NCBI GenBank assembly: GCA_026770615.1
Contig: MU632024.1
Span: 19,856-47,985 of the forward strand
Source: Pavlovales sp. CCMP2436
Lineage: Eukaryota; Haptophyta; Pavlovophyceae; Pavlovales
Length of the DNA: 28,130 bases
Direction: 5' to 3'
The notes under the pieces are model-generated. The model worked only from the letters and a program-made list of their open reading frames with translations. It had not been told where the DNA came from and did no database searches. Made by a program: the position numbers and the translations under genes. This document shows, piece after piece, positions 7,301-16,948 of this stretch; the first letter of the stretch is position 1; every line of letters starts with the position of its first letter.

Positions 7301-10300
7301 CAACCCGGCGGCCTCGGGGCTGCTCGCTGCGGTCGAGGCCGCCGCTGCCGGGCGCGAGCACGAGCAGCGGCGCGCGGCGCGCATCCTCGCCGCCTCCGCC
7401 GCCGTCGACGAGGCTGCCGCCGCCGTCGCCGCCGCCGAGCAGGCCGCCGCCGCCGCGGGCGCCGACCTCCACTTCGCCGACGCGATGGGCCTGCCCGCGC
7501 CGCCGCCGCTCGCCGGCGGCGCGGCCGCTATCGCCCTCGCCGCGAGCGGGCTGAGCCCCGAGGCGACCGTCGAGCACCTGGTCGTGTGCGCGGCAGACTC
7601 TCCCGACTCCGCCATCCCCGGGCTGCAGTGCTCGGTGGTGGGCGCGCCGTCCGTGCCCGCCCTGCTGGTACACTACGCCATGGAGGATGCGCTGGGCCTC
7701 TTCGGCCTCGCCGACCACCGCGACGCCGGCGCGGACGACGAGGGCGCGCCCGCCGCCGATGGCGGCGCGCTCGCCGCCGCCGAGCACGCCGCGGCCGCCG
7801 CCGCGCGCCCGCGGCCACCGGGCAAGCTCGAGGCGACCTTCCGCTTCGCGTCAGCCGACTGGCAGCTCTCGCTCAAGCCGCCCAACGCGGGCGCACGCGA
7901 GGCGCTCTCCGTCTACCTTAAGCAGCTCGCGGCGCCCGCGGCCATGGGGGTGCGCCTGCGCGTGGCGGCGAGCGTGCGCGCGCACGGCGGTTGCGAGCAG
8001 CAGGTGGCGCGGCTGTCGACCGACCACCTCTTCCACGCGGGCGAGTCGTGGGGCTGGCGGCAGGTGCTCAAAACAAGAATACGATTGGATTACACACAAA
8101 AACAAAACAAAGAATGGGGGGAGGGTGGGGAGGGGGGTTTGATTACTACTACTACTACTGCCACTACTACTACTTCTACTACTACTACTACTGTTCTTAT
8201 TCTTATTCGTGTTCCTTTATTATTATGCCTGCTACTATTTTGATATATTATTATGACAGGTGATCCGTCGCGAGCAGATGCTGCTCTGCGCCCTCTGCGG
8301 CGACACCGCCGCCGCGCCCGCTACGCGCGACGCGGCGGCGGCGGCGGCGGCGCGCGTGCCCGGCGCGCCCGGCGGCGTGGAGGGCTGCCCGGCGCACGCG
8401 CTCGTCTGCTGCTCGGGCACGGGGTGCTACCTCTGCTTCCACGTCGGCTGCATGCCGGCCGCCGAAATCGCGCGCATGCGCCCCGCGCAGTCGCTCGCGC
8501 GCGCCGGCGCACTCGCGTCACAGATCGGCTCGGAGGCGGTCGCGCTGGGCGCCATGTTCCGCTGGCGCTGCCCGGGCTGCCGATCGGGCGGTGGCGTGCC
8601 GCCCGCCATGCCGCACGCCACCGACCTCTCCGTGGTGCTGCGCGCGCCGGCGCCCGCGGCGGCGCCGGCCGCGACGGCCGTGGCGGTGGCGGACGGGGTG
8701 GAGGTGGTAAACGTGAGCGATGACGCGCGCAGGGACAACCTGGCGGGCTCGCGCGGGCGGCTGGGCCTGGCCTTTGAGAAATCGGGCGGCGCGATCCTCG
8801 CCATCTCGGTGCTGGTGTTAGACATGCAGCCCGAATCGATGCGCTCGGCCAACGAGGAGGCGGGCGAGGGGCCGGAGGAGTCCGACGTCGACGAGAACGA
8901 GGACGCCGCCGATCCCGCCGCCGGCGCGCTCTCCGGCGAGGCGCTGGCGGGCGGCGACGGCGTGGACGGTGTCGGCTCGCTCGCCACGCCCGGTGGGCGC
9001 GCGCAGGCTGGGCCGGCCGACGGGGTGTTCCACTTCCGCATGGTGCACACGACGCGCTTCGCCACGCTCGTCTCGTCGCTGCTCAAGCGGCTGCCGCGGC
9101 CGTGCCAGCGCGTGCACCTTTACTACCAGGGCAAGCGCGTGCGGCCGGCGCAGTGCCCGCTCGACGTCGGGCTCGGCGACGGCGCGGCGCTCACCGCCGC
9201 GACGACGGCCGAGGGCGCGTCGCGCGCGCGCGCGGAGCTCGGCGCGCCCGCCGCCGCCGTCGCCGCCGCGGCGGCTGCGGCGGCGGCGGAGGAGAGCGCC
9301 GAGCTGGCCGCCTTGCTCACCGCCTTCGCGCCTGCGGGCAGAGATCCGGCGCTCGCTAACGGAGGTGGGGGCGACGGCGTCTCGTCGGAGGCGGCGGCGG
9401 GCGCGCTGCTGGCCGCCGACTTTGCGGCCGAGTGCGCGCTCGCCCCGCGCGCGCCGCCGTCGCTCGAGCTGGTCGTCGACATCGACCCCTCCGCCTACGA
9501 CCTCGCCGCCGACGCCGACGCGGTGAGCGAGCGCGTGTACAAGGCGGCGGGCGCGGGGCAGTCGGCCGTGCTGCGGCTGCTGCTCGCAACAGGCGTCGAC
9601 CCCAACTGGGCCGAGCCGCGGCTGCGCAAGACGGCGCTGCACGCCGCGTGCTTCCTCGGCGACGAGGCGTGCGTCGCGGCGCTGCTCTCGGCGCGCGCCT
9701 CGCCCGAGATGGCGGACGCGGCGGGCAAAACGCCGCTCGCCATCGCCAAGCAGCGCAAGCACGTGGTGCTCGCCGCTGCGCTCGCGCAGGAGATGCGCAC
9801 CGTGCTTGGCGTGCGCCGGCTCGAGGAGGGGGCCGAGGCGGCGCACGCTGCGCTCCGCTCGCCACCCGAGAGCGCCACCGCGGCGCAGCTCGCGGTGGCG
9901 AGCGCGGCGCTCAACGCCTTCGAGGCGGTTTTCGCGCACCAGCGCGTGGGCGCGGGCGGCGTGGACGACGCGGCGCTGGCCAAGCTGCAGACGCGCTTCA
10001 CGGCCGTCACGGCGCGCGTGCGGGCCGCGACGCGCGTCGAGCCGCCGCCCGCGCCGCCGAGCGCGCGGCCCGCGCCCGAGCCCGCGCCCGAGCCGGCCGC
10101 CGAGGCGTGCCCGCCCTCGCCGCCGCCGCGACCCGCGCCGCCACCGCCCGCCGCCGCCGAGCCGCGCGCGCCGGCAACCGCCGCGCTGATGCCGCCGCAG
10201 ACGGCCGGCTCGCGCCGCTCGCGCAACGCGGAGAAGCGCTCCAAGCAGCGGGCGCAGGCGGCGCAGGCGCTGGCGCAGGCGCTGGCCGTCGGCGTGCGCG

Positions 10301-12664
10301 CCGCTGAGAGCGAGCGCGAGCTGGCCAGCGGGCTGCACGAGCTGGCCGGCGGCAGCAAGGCGGGATCCTCCGCCGACGAGGCGCACGACGACGGCGAGAG
10401 CGACGGCGGCAGCTCGGCCCTCTCCGACGAGGAGGACGAGGCGGCAGAGGGCGACGACGACGGGATGGAGGGGCTGCTCCGCCTCGCCGCGCCGTCCGTC
10501 AAGGCGCAGCTCGCCGCGAGCGCGCACGCCGCCGACCTCAGGGGTTCGGCGCGCGAGCTGGCGGTCAACGGCGGTGGTAAGAACGGGCGCGGCGGCGCGG
10601 GAGGCGGCGGCAAGGGGCGCGACCGCGCGCGCGGCGAGGGCGGCCAGATGGACGAGCACGAGCGCGAGCGGCGCGAGGCGGCAGAGCATGCGCGCTGGAT
10701 GCGCGAGCAGACGCTGGCGCGCGAAAGCCTCGCCAAGTCGCAACAGGCAGCGGCCAAGGCAGCGGCTGCCGCGCCGCCCGCGCCCCCCCGGGACGCGGCC
10801 GCGGTGCGCGCCGCCGCCGCCGCGGGCAAGGCGCGCGAGGGGGCGGCCGCCGCCAACGCGCGGGAGCGGGAGGCGGCGGGCCGCAGGGGGCAGGCGCTGC
10901 CGCACCCCGCCGTGCGGCCGGCGGGCGCGGGCGCGGGCGGCGGTGGTGCGCAGGCGGCGTGGCCGGCGCCGGCCGAGTCGTCCGCCGACGGCAGCGCGCG
11001 CCGCGCAGCGTGGAGCGTGCCCCAGCCCGCGTCGGCCGGCGGCGGCGCGCCGTTGCTGAGCGCGGGCGCGGCGCCGTGGGGCGGTGGCGCGGAGGCGGCG
11101 CGCGGCGCGAACGGGGGGGCGCCGCCGTGGGGCGCGCCGCCCGACCGCAGCTCGCCCGTCCAGCTGCAGTGGGTTGGCCCCGAGCGGCCGCACGCGGGCA
11201 GTCCGACGCCGCCCCTGCCGTTCAGCGCGGGGCCACCCTCGCTGGGCAGCCGCGCACTCTCGATGCCTGCGCCAATGGCCCTCGCACCGGGCTCGGGCAG
11301 CGTGTGGGCCGCGGCGGCGCGCGTGGGGCCGGCGGCGCGCGGGCAGGGACAGCCGCCGCCTCCGCCGCCGCCGCCGCCGACGCCGGGCGCCCCGCACGCG
11401 AGCTCGGCCGAGATGCTCTCCACCGCCGGGATGGCGCTGATGCCGCCGCTGCTGGCCGCGCCCGAGTGGTCGGCGGTGCAGCTGCCGCTCGGCGAGTCAC
11501 TCGGCTTCGTCGACTACCGCCTGCTGCTCACCCCGCCACTCGTCGCCGCGCACGAGGCGCCCCACGCCGCCGCGCTGCTCCTCGAGCTGCACGCGCCGCG
11601 CGCGCTCGGCCTCCCGCCGCAGCCCGACGCGCTGGCGCTCGCGCTGGCCGCGCTCGCGCACGACGCGTCGGTGGGCTCGGGGCCGGCGGCGGGCGGCGGC
11701 GGGCTGGCCGACCTCGTCTGGCTGCCGCCCGCCGCTGTGGGGCTCTGGTACCTCGCGCAGTTCGACACGCCGGCTGTCGCGTTGGCCGTCTCGCGCGCGC
11801 TCCACCGGCAGCGCGCGCTGCGGCTGCGCGTGGGCGCAGAGGAGGAGGTGGTCGCGGCCTTCAGCGTGCGCGCGCGGGTCTCGGCGGTGGGGAGCTGCCG
11901 CCAGTTCGAGGCCGCGCTCACTAGCTCGCTGCTGCACGCGCGCCCCACGCCGCTGCAGCCGCTCGTGCGGCCGCCGCTGCCGCCCGGCCCGCCGCCGCCG
12001 CCGCCGCGCACGCCCTTCGGCGCGGCGGGCGGCGTGCCGGCGCGGCGCACGCGCGGCGGCTCTGCGGGCACCGTGCTCGACGCGAGCGCGCGCGAGTGGC
12101 AGCCCATCGGCGCGTCCTCAGCCGGCCCGCCGCAGATGCTCGCCTCGGCGCAGCTGCACGGGCTGCGCGCCGCCACGCCACCGCCCGCGCCCGTGGGCGG
12201 GCTCGGCGGCGGCGTGGGCGCGCTGTCGACCTCCTCGGGGCTTGGCATGGCCAGCGCGTGCGGCTGCGGTGGGAGCTCGGCGTCGCTCTGGGCCCCCTCC
12301 TCTGCCCCCGGGTGCGCGCCGCGCCCTACCCCCCCCCCTGCTTCCTGCTCCCATTGGCGCGCGGGGGCGAGGCGAGCGCAGCGCCGCACCGCTCAGCACG
12401 CACACTCTCCCCCCCCCCGACCCGATCTCACCCCACAGTAGGCCGCAGCTCCACGCACCGGGTGCGTGCGGCAGCGCGCTCTGGGGCGGCGGCACGCTCA
12501 CGTCCGCCACTGTCGACCAGAACGCGACGCTGAGCGGGCACAGCGGGATGGAGCAGATGGCAGACGTAGGGATGGATGACGAGGACGACGACCTCGACGG
12601 ACTGATGGACGACGTGCTCCTCGCGTTCGGCGATGCCGAGTCCCAGGATCTCGACGGATTATGA
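4341..12664 (+). CDS. Giant multidomain protein: ARM/HEAT-like, MORN, PHD finger, Ubl, ankyrin, acidic tail
   Basis: Three exons, 4341-8063, 8260-12311 and 12439-12664, join in frame to 2666 residues; I chose the first in-frame ATG, 4341 (ATAATGG). Residues 1 to about 620 are helical, ARM/HEAT-like. Four or so MORN units (YxGxWxxGxxxGxG type, e.g. YTGQWEDDLRNGYG, YEGEWRHGEVHGYG) span about 720-870. A PHD-like zinc finger follows the first intron: C1251, C1254, C1292, C1297, H1302, C1305, C1345, C1348. A ubiquitin/SUMO-like fold is at about 1498-1556 (VHLYYQGKRVRP) and two ankyrin repeats at about 1662-1755 (KTALHAACFLGDEACVAALL). A low-complexity Ala/Pro/Gly linker with a basic coiled stretch (about 1897) precedes a possible RRM-like segment near 2400-2450. 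The C-terminus is very acidic (GMDDEDDDLDGLMDDVLLAF), like an activation or binding tail. PHD plus Ubl suggests chromatin or ubiquitin signalling, but that is inference; no enzyme domain is seen. Confidence 0.8.
8064..8259 (+). other. Intron 1 of the giant gene
   Basis: The boundaries are CAG|GTGCTC at 8063/8064 and TGACAG|GTG at 8259/8260, phase 0, so the reading frame passes from WGWRQ to VIRREQMLLC. The intron is AT-rich against a 75% GC background. It carries a G-run cluster (about 8115-8139) near the donor and an ACT/CTA triplet microsatellite (about 8146-8190) that serves as a pyrimidine-rich stretch. Without splicing, the frame ends at 8243 in this sequence. Confidence 0.8.
12312..12438 (+). 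other. Intron 2 of the giant gene
   Basis: Donor G|GTGCGC at 12311/12312, acceptor CCCCACAG|TAGG at 12438/12439, phase 2. Splicing restores a Gly codon and moves from the GC-rich frame into the acidic C-terminal frame ending at 12664. A C-rich polypyrimidine tract (about 12410-12437) precedes the acceptor. Confidence 0.7.
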
Positions 12665-12964
12665 TCTGTCTCAGGCGCCAGGCGCAGCTGTCGGGCCACG
12701 GCTGCGACGGCACATATTGGGCGGGGGGTGCGTGGATCCAGTTATTTCTATTGGCGAGCGCGCGCGCTTCTCTGCCCCTATACTGCACACTGTCGATATA
12801 AAACGAAGTACCCAGCTACATCATTGTACATTTCGTTATTTACTTTAACAGCTAGTTAGTTATATAACTTTATATTTAAACTAATTAAAATAATTAGTCA
12901 GGCCTTTTATTAATAAATAAAACATGCGCGTTAATTGAGATGGGGGAGCCGCGCAGAACTATTA
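12665..12964. other. 3' flank of the giant gene, AT-rich
   Basis: No gene. From 12830 the sequence turns strongly AT-rich, with AATAAATAAAAC at about 12914 that could serve as a polyadenylation signal on the plus strand. Nothing else is recognisable. Confidence 0.4.
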
Positions 12965-13439
12965 AGGAAATTCGTTCGTATTCGTTCGACGAATGGAAAT
13001 GAACGGATACGAACGAACACTGAGTCCTTTCGGTCATGATCGCACGGATACGAACGGATGCCAGATAAAATTTTTAGTTTCATATCCGTGAAGTATCCGT
13101 TCGGTTTCATGCGATCGAAGCTTTAAGAAGATTTGAAGGGTAACGAACGGATACGAACGGACGATGAACGGATATTTTAGTTTCATATCCGTTCGGTTAT
13201 CCGTGCAATCGAAGTTTGAAAGGAATTGTAAGGGTGATGAACGGAAACGAACGGAAACCGAACGGATTTTTAGTTTTCGCACGGATACAGGCGAACAGAT
13301 TTTTTAACTGATCGCATGGGAGCAGGGAGTCCGTTCGTATCCGTTCGGTATGGATCGCACGGATACGAACGGACACCGAACGGATTTTTAGTTTACGATC
13401 CGTTCGACATCCGTTCGTATCCGATTAAATATTCCATAC
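12965..13439. repeat. Satellite-like cluster of the GAACGGATAC motif on both strands
   Basis: The word GGATACGAACGGA and variants recur about every 20-80 bases, together with its complement TCCGTTCGTATCC, so the array is full of inverted copies. Longer units start with ATCGCACGGATACGAACGGA (13040 and 13352), followed by a gap and a T-rich block ATTTTTAGTTT. Related words reappear at 13934-13960 beyond the TIR element, so that element probably inserted into this array. The minus-strand open frame over 13034-13282 is an artefact of the repeats. Confidence 0.7.
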
Positions 13440-13886
13440 AGGGGATCGCGGGCAATAAGAAGGGCGAATTTGGAGCTTGAGGCTGAGCTTCTTAGCTGCT
13501 TCTTCGGGTCGACGGATCAGCAGGCTCAGCTTCTTAAAGCCTTCGCGCCCTTCAGATTAATTAAAATATATTAAAAGTGGGCGTTAACAATAACTAACAG
13601 TTACGCCCGGCCGCGCGCCTCGTCGCGACTCGCGCGCGCACGCGGTCGCGCACGCGCTTGCAGTGCTCTCGTGTGAGCGGCTGTCCTGGCTCAGCCATAC
13701 GCCGAAAACTGCTTAATGAGCTCCGGAAAAGTCATTTTTCATCTACTCGGGGGGGGACCCCCCGGACCCCCCCCTCTCCGGACCCTGTACTATAAGGAGC
13801 TGGCCTTCGAGCAGCCTCGGCTTCTTCAGCTTCAAAAAAAACGAGGCTCAGCTTCCTAACAGTTCGGCTTCTTATTGCCCGCGATC
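13440..13886. mobile_element. Larger TIR element, relative of the MITE at 1715-1879
   Basis: The left end 13440-13461 is identical to the left TIR of the smaller element. The right end 13869-13886 (TTCTTATTGCCCGCGATC) matches its inverted copy but the last four bases have changed (TGCT instead of CCCT). Subterminal GAGGCTGAGCTTCTTAG and ACGAGGCTCAGCTTCC mirror each other. Inside are a GC-rich core, a G8/C6/C8 block at about 13750-13776 and a 34-codon minus-strand frame (13698 to 13594, MAEPGQPLTREHCKRVRDRV...), which may be only a fragment. No transposase is visible. Confidence 0.7.
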
Positions 13887-13928
13887 TGCTGTACATTTCC
13901 TTAAAATTAATGCTTCAATAATTAAATT

Positions 13929-14397
13929 TTGCGAACGGATGCCGAACGGATCCTGAACGGCAAGCCGATCCGCGGGATCGTCATCGGCGCTTTTGGTGAG
14001 GTCAGCGCCGATACGCACTCGCTCGTCAAAGAAATCGCGGCGCAGGGAGGCGGCAAGATGTACGCGCTGATGGGCGTGAGCCCGATGGAGGCGGCGGCGC
14101 GCATCAAGAAGCAGCTCATCGACACGATCGGACGATCGCGGCACGCGGCCATGCGCAGCTGCTGCTCGCGCGCTTGAGCGCGCTGGCCCCGATCGCTGCC
14201 CAGCGTGGGAACACGACAAACAGCAACCAGCAGATCATCTCCCTAAACGCCCTTGCCCGGGCACACTACCGGAGATCCATCGGCATGCGCGGTGGCGCCC
14301 AAGCCAGCGCAGCCGACTAAGGCACGCAGCAGGCAATGGGCCACGCAACGCTCAGACCAGCACAACATTCAGAACAGTCAGACGCCAGCTTGAATCC

Positions 14398-14400
<3 letters not shown>
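13929..14400 (+). pseudogene. LINE 3' part (copy c) with frameshifted C-terminal ORF
   Basis: The plus strand encodes KPIRGIVIGAFGEVSADTHS, then a segment matching copy b (KMYALMGVSPMEAAARIKKQ). Near 14137 one T present in copy b is missing (CGGACGATC instead of CGGTACGATC), which shifts the frame into an early stop at 14175-14177. The following bases still align with copy b up to the common 3' end GCTTGAATCCCTA at 14400. The extra N-terminal residues resemble the C-terminal domain after the reverse transcriptase of algal LINEs. The exact 5' boundary is unclear because satellite-like words occur at 13934-13960. Confidence 0.65.
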
Positions 14401-14448
<48 letters not shown>

Positions 14449-14449
14449 T
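14401..14449. repeat. (AT)20 microsatellite tail of LINE copy c
   Basis: A pure AT dinucleotide run from 14401 to 14440, followed by GTATATAT, directly abuts the element's 3' end. Other copies end in shorter A/T tails (TCAGTAAATA, TCATAAATATA), so the tail is probably made or expanded at insertion. Confidence 0.9.
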
Positions 14450-14800
14450 GCCTTCGTTCTTAAGCTACCTTGCTATTGGAGGCCCAGTTTCTTCACTTTT
14501 TCTCCCGGCAACATTGATGCTCAGTTCTGTAATGCCCAGTTTTCTTAATTAATGCCCGTCTATGCCTGCATTGGGACCCAGTTGTTTTCACCGCGAGCCC
14601 GGCTGTCTGGTCCACACAAGTGGTGGCCGGTAGACTGATTGTTGTTCGAGCGGCCCCTCGGTCGGCGTGGCCCGCCGGCCGGGGATGCGGAAACCTGCGC
14701 TGGCCATCGCAGCGGCGTGGGCCCGCCGAAGGGGAGGTCGGCTGTCTTCGCGGATGGATAACTGATCTGGGAAACGGTACGCTCTAGTCCTACCTCCTCT
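14450..14800 (+). other. 5' region of a LINE-type element upstream of the group I intron
   Basis: No confident gene. A plus-strand frame is open from about 14563 to a TAG at 14786-14788 without ATG. Repeats of GCCCAGTTTTCTT type occur at 14482-14545. I interpret this as the 5' leader or first exon of the element whose reverse-transcriptase fragment starts at 15440. The bases TACCTCCTCT (14791-14800) are the proposed 5' exon end. Confidence 0.35.
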
Positions 14801-15345
14801 TCTATGCAGTGCCTATCCTGTTGGACGGCCGGGCTTTGCCTCTGGAGTGACCTACGCACCAAGCGAGGAGGATTTGGGCGAGACCCTCAAATTGCGAGGA
14901 AGTCCAAGCGCTCGGTGATTTGCGATGTGAAGCAGATCACTATACGAGTCCACCCGCGAGCTACCTCCGGCGCACTGAAAGGTGCGTGGCTAGGACGGAC
15001 TCTGCGTGCGGTTCTCGCGCGCAGTCTCTCGAGCCGATCGGGTCCCAAGAGCGTGAGCAACTTGGGGGATCATAATGATCGTGGGGCAAAGGACCACAGG
15101 CAGCTAAGCTACTCGGTTAACCGCCCCAGAAATGGGATACGTGGAGTCCACTGAGCGTTCGGTGCAACCGGCGTCCGAGCAGCATGTTCAACGACTGGAC
15201 GGGGGTCGGTCGGGGTTGTAATTTTGCTGAGGGGCTCTAAACCTCGAGGACGCACGCCCGGCTTAAGATACAGTCTCTCGCCCCGGGAGACCGGGCCGCC
15301 GGACTAAGGGGTTGCGCCCTAGAGCCGGCGGAGCGAGCCACCCTT
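14801..15345 (+). ncRNA. Group I self-splicing intron: catalytic core
   Basis: The conserved core elements are present in order. P3/J3-4/P4 reads GACCCTCAAATTGCGAGG from 14882. The R element is GTTCAACGACTGGAC at 15186-15200 and the S element is AAGATACAGTC at 15265-15275. P7 forms between GACTG (15193-15197) and CAGTC (15271-15275). P3 forms between GACCC (14882-14886) and GGGTC (15203-15207). GGTCGGTCGGGG after P3 matches the Tetrahymena intron from memory. A plausible P1 pairs CCTCTTC (14796-14802) with GAGGAGG (14865-14871), placing a U-G wobble at U14800, as expected at a group I 5' splice site. Hairpins after S (TCTCGCCCCGGGAGA, and a GCCGG/CCGGC stem) fit P9-type elements. The 3' splice site is not resolved; it should lie before about 15490. 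No homing endonuclease is seen. Confidence 0.85.
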
Positions 15346-15439
15346 CTCGTTATGAGTCGTGCCTACTGACAGGTGGAGAGGTGTGCAACCCCCATCCGCA
15401 GGCCTAGTGATGGCAGGCTCCCATGTAATGCCTTAGTAG

Positions 15440-16141
15440 CTGGCTGGGTGGCCTGTCCTGCTGGGCAGGGCACGATCGGAGGACCGATGGGGGCGGGGAG
15501 ACTTTGACAGCCTCGTTGCTGACTGGTCTGGAGACTGCGCGGCGGAGGCACAGCAGCGCAGTAGCCGGCGCTCCCGTCCAGCCAACCCCGAGCGAGACAT
15601 CAAGGCGGCCGTCGCCCTTCTCGCCAAGGGCAAGTCCTCCGACGCCGCAAAGCTGCTTCAGAGCCACGGCCTCGCTGACATCGCGGACCCGGCCGTGCTC
15701 CAGCAGACGCTCGCCAAGAATCCGCCCAGGAGGTCTCCCATGCCAGCGGTCACCCCGGGCCTAGACACCACCAACCGTCTCGTTGTCGGCTTTACGGAGA
15801 TGGAGGAGGCATACCGAGGGCTCAAGACCGACAAGGCACAGGGTGCCTCGCCCTGACGATACGTGTACCTCATCCCACTCGCCCCGACGGAGCCTTACGT
15901 GAGCGACGCTGCACGCCACGTGCTCGGGTCGCACGCCTGGCTGGCATAATCCTTCGCCAACGGTGATCAGCCCCCCTGGTTCTACTTCGTCTTCTGCGCC
16001 GCACGGTGCGTGCCACTCCGCAAGTGTGCGGTCCAGGCCGGCGTCGCGGAGTCTACGCGGCCAATCGGCATCTCGTGCGCGCTGAGACGGGGTCTCACCA
16101 AGGGAGTCTTCCTCAACAAGGGCCATGCTACAAGTTCATCA
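15440..16141 (+). pseudogene. Decayed LINE-type reverse transcriptase, N-terminal part
   Basis: The plus strand is open from 15440 (after TAG 15437-15439) to TGA 15854-15856. It encodes GDFDSLVADW, then DIKAAVALLAKGKSSDAAKL, LLQSHGLADIADPAVLQQ and TLAKNPPRRSP, a pattern typical of the region before the reverse transcriptase in non-LTR elements of algae and protists. Beyond the stop, further pieces continue: LIPLAPTEPYVSDAARHVL, a stop at 15948-15950, then NGDQPPWFYFVFCAARCVPL and RPIGISCALRRGLTKG, which resembles the start of the RT domain (RPI.v..alrR). The sequence breaks off at about 16142, where AT-rich viral-like DNA begins, so the catalytic YADD-type box is missing. No ATG opens the frame; it may depend on splicing of the upstream group I intron. 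Confidence 0.75.
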
Positions 16142-16149
16142 AATTCTGC

Positions 16150-16948
16150 GGCAGTCGGGGTTTTTCTATGAGTAATTAATAATAATATATGTCAATTATT
16201 ACTTTGTGACACAAATGGATCATTCCTATTTTTCGTAACATCGCCCGAATTAAGGACTACAAAATGGACTAATTTGGTTCTTCAAATACCAGCTTCAGGT
16301 TCATTTGTTCAAATAAAATTATGGGCGGATGGGATTAGTGTAGCAGTTTCTCCAAATACTACCAACACGTCGCTAGTACTTGGATCGACTGAGAACGGTG
16401 TAAATAGATATAAAATTTCAGGAAATTACACTGATTCACCATATCTTAGTAATATAAAAATCTGCTTAACCGATACGATTACTTCAAGCGATATTGTTAA
16501 CCGTCGTTTAGATGCTATCGATTTTCCCATGACTATGTCGATTGTTAAGCAAACGCAAAAATATGTGGATTTTAGAATTCAAACTATCAATAATTCTTAC
16601 ATGAATTTTTTGAATAATTACAATAGTGTTTGAATAAGAGCATCTTTGATTTCGAAACAGAATATTTTATTAAGTTCTTGTTTAGATTTAACAGCAATAT
16701 CGATACCGCCAACCGCCTGGTTCAAAGGGTCTTTATTAGCACTTCATGATGTTATCGGCCAATTACAAAGCCCTACGACAACAGCCAACGCAGTGATCTA
16801 TCCCGATAGAACATATTTACAGTCGATAAAATTCGAAAACTTTAGGATAAATGATAACGCAAACCTTCAATTCGCTTTACGTGATCTGAACAGATTTAAT
16901 GTAAAAGATTATAGTTTTTCGTATATATTTTTCGTATATATATATTAA
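16150..16948 (+). pseudogene. Virus-like structural protein with lectin/LamG-like fold, broken
   Basis: One reading frame runs from 16172 to 16948, interrupted by a single TGA at 16631-16633. There is no ATG at its 5' end, where it meets the LINE remnant, so the N-terminus is lost. The first part (SFLFFVTSPELRTTKW, SFVQIKLWADGISVAVSP) has the beta-strand rhythm of a concanavalin/LamG-like domain. The second part (LDLTAISIPPTAWFKGSL) continues in the same frame and ends in a low-complexity repeat SYIFFVYIY. Codon use and 33-38% GC contrast sharply with host genes. Algal polinton-like or large DNA viruses carry such proteins; the assignment is inference. Confidence 0.55.

Noticed and set aside
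5285..7921. 878-codon plus-strand frame overlapping exon 1
   Set aside because: Arg/Ala-rich out-of-frame translation without any recognisable domain; the absence of stops reflects base composition.
8818..11423. Long minus-strand open frames over exon 2 (8818-11397, 9495-11423)
   Set aside because: Same composition effect; the plus-strand reading contains the PHD, Ubl and ankyrin domains.
13034..13282. Minus-strand 82-codon frame
   Set aside because: It translates the GAACGGATAC repeats and has no protein character.
14560..14862. Minus-strand 100-codon frame
   Set aside because: It overlaps the proposed P1 region of the ribozyme on the opposite strand and shows no domain.
14870..15345. Possible rRNA gene fragment
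   Set aside because: The conserved blocks fit group I intron R and S elements and not rRNA; flanking sequences show no rRNA helices that I recognise.
15761..16126. Minus-strand 121-codon frame
   Set aside because: The opposite strand encodes recognisable reverse-transcriptase segments.
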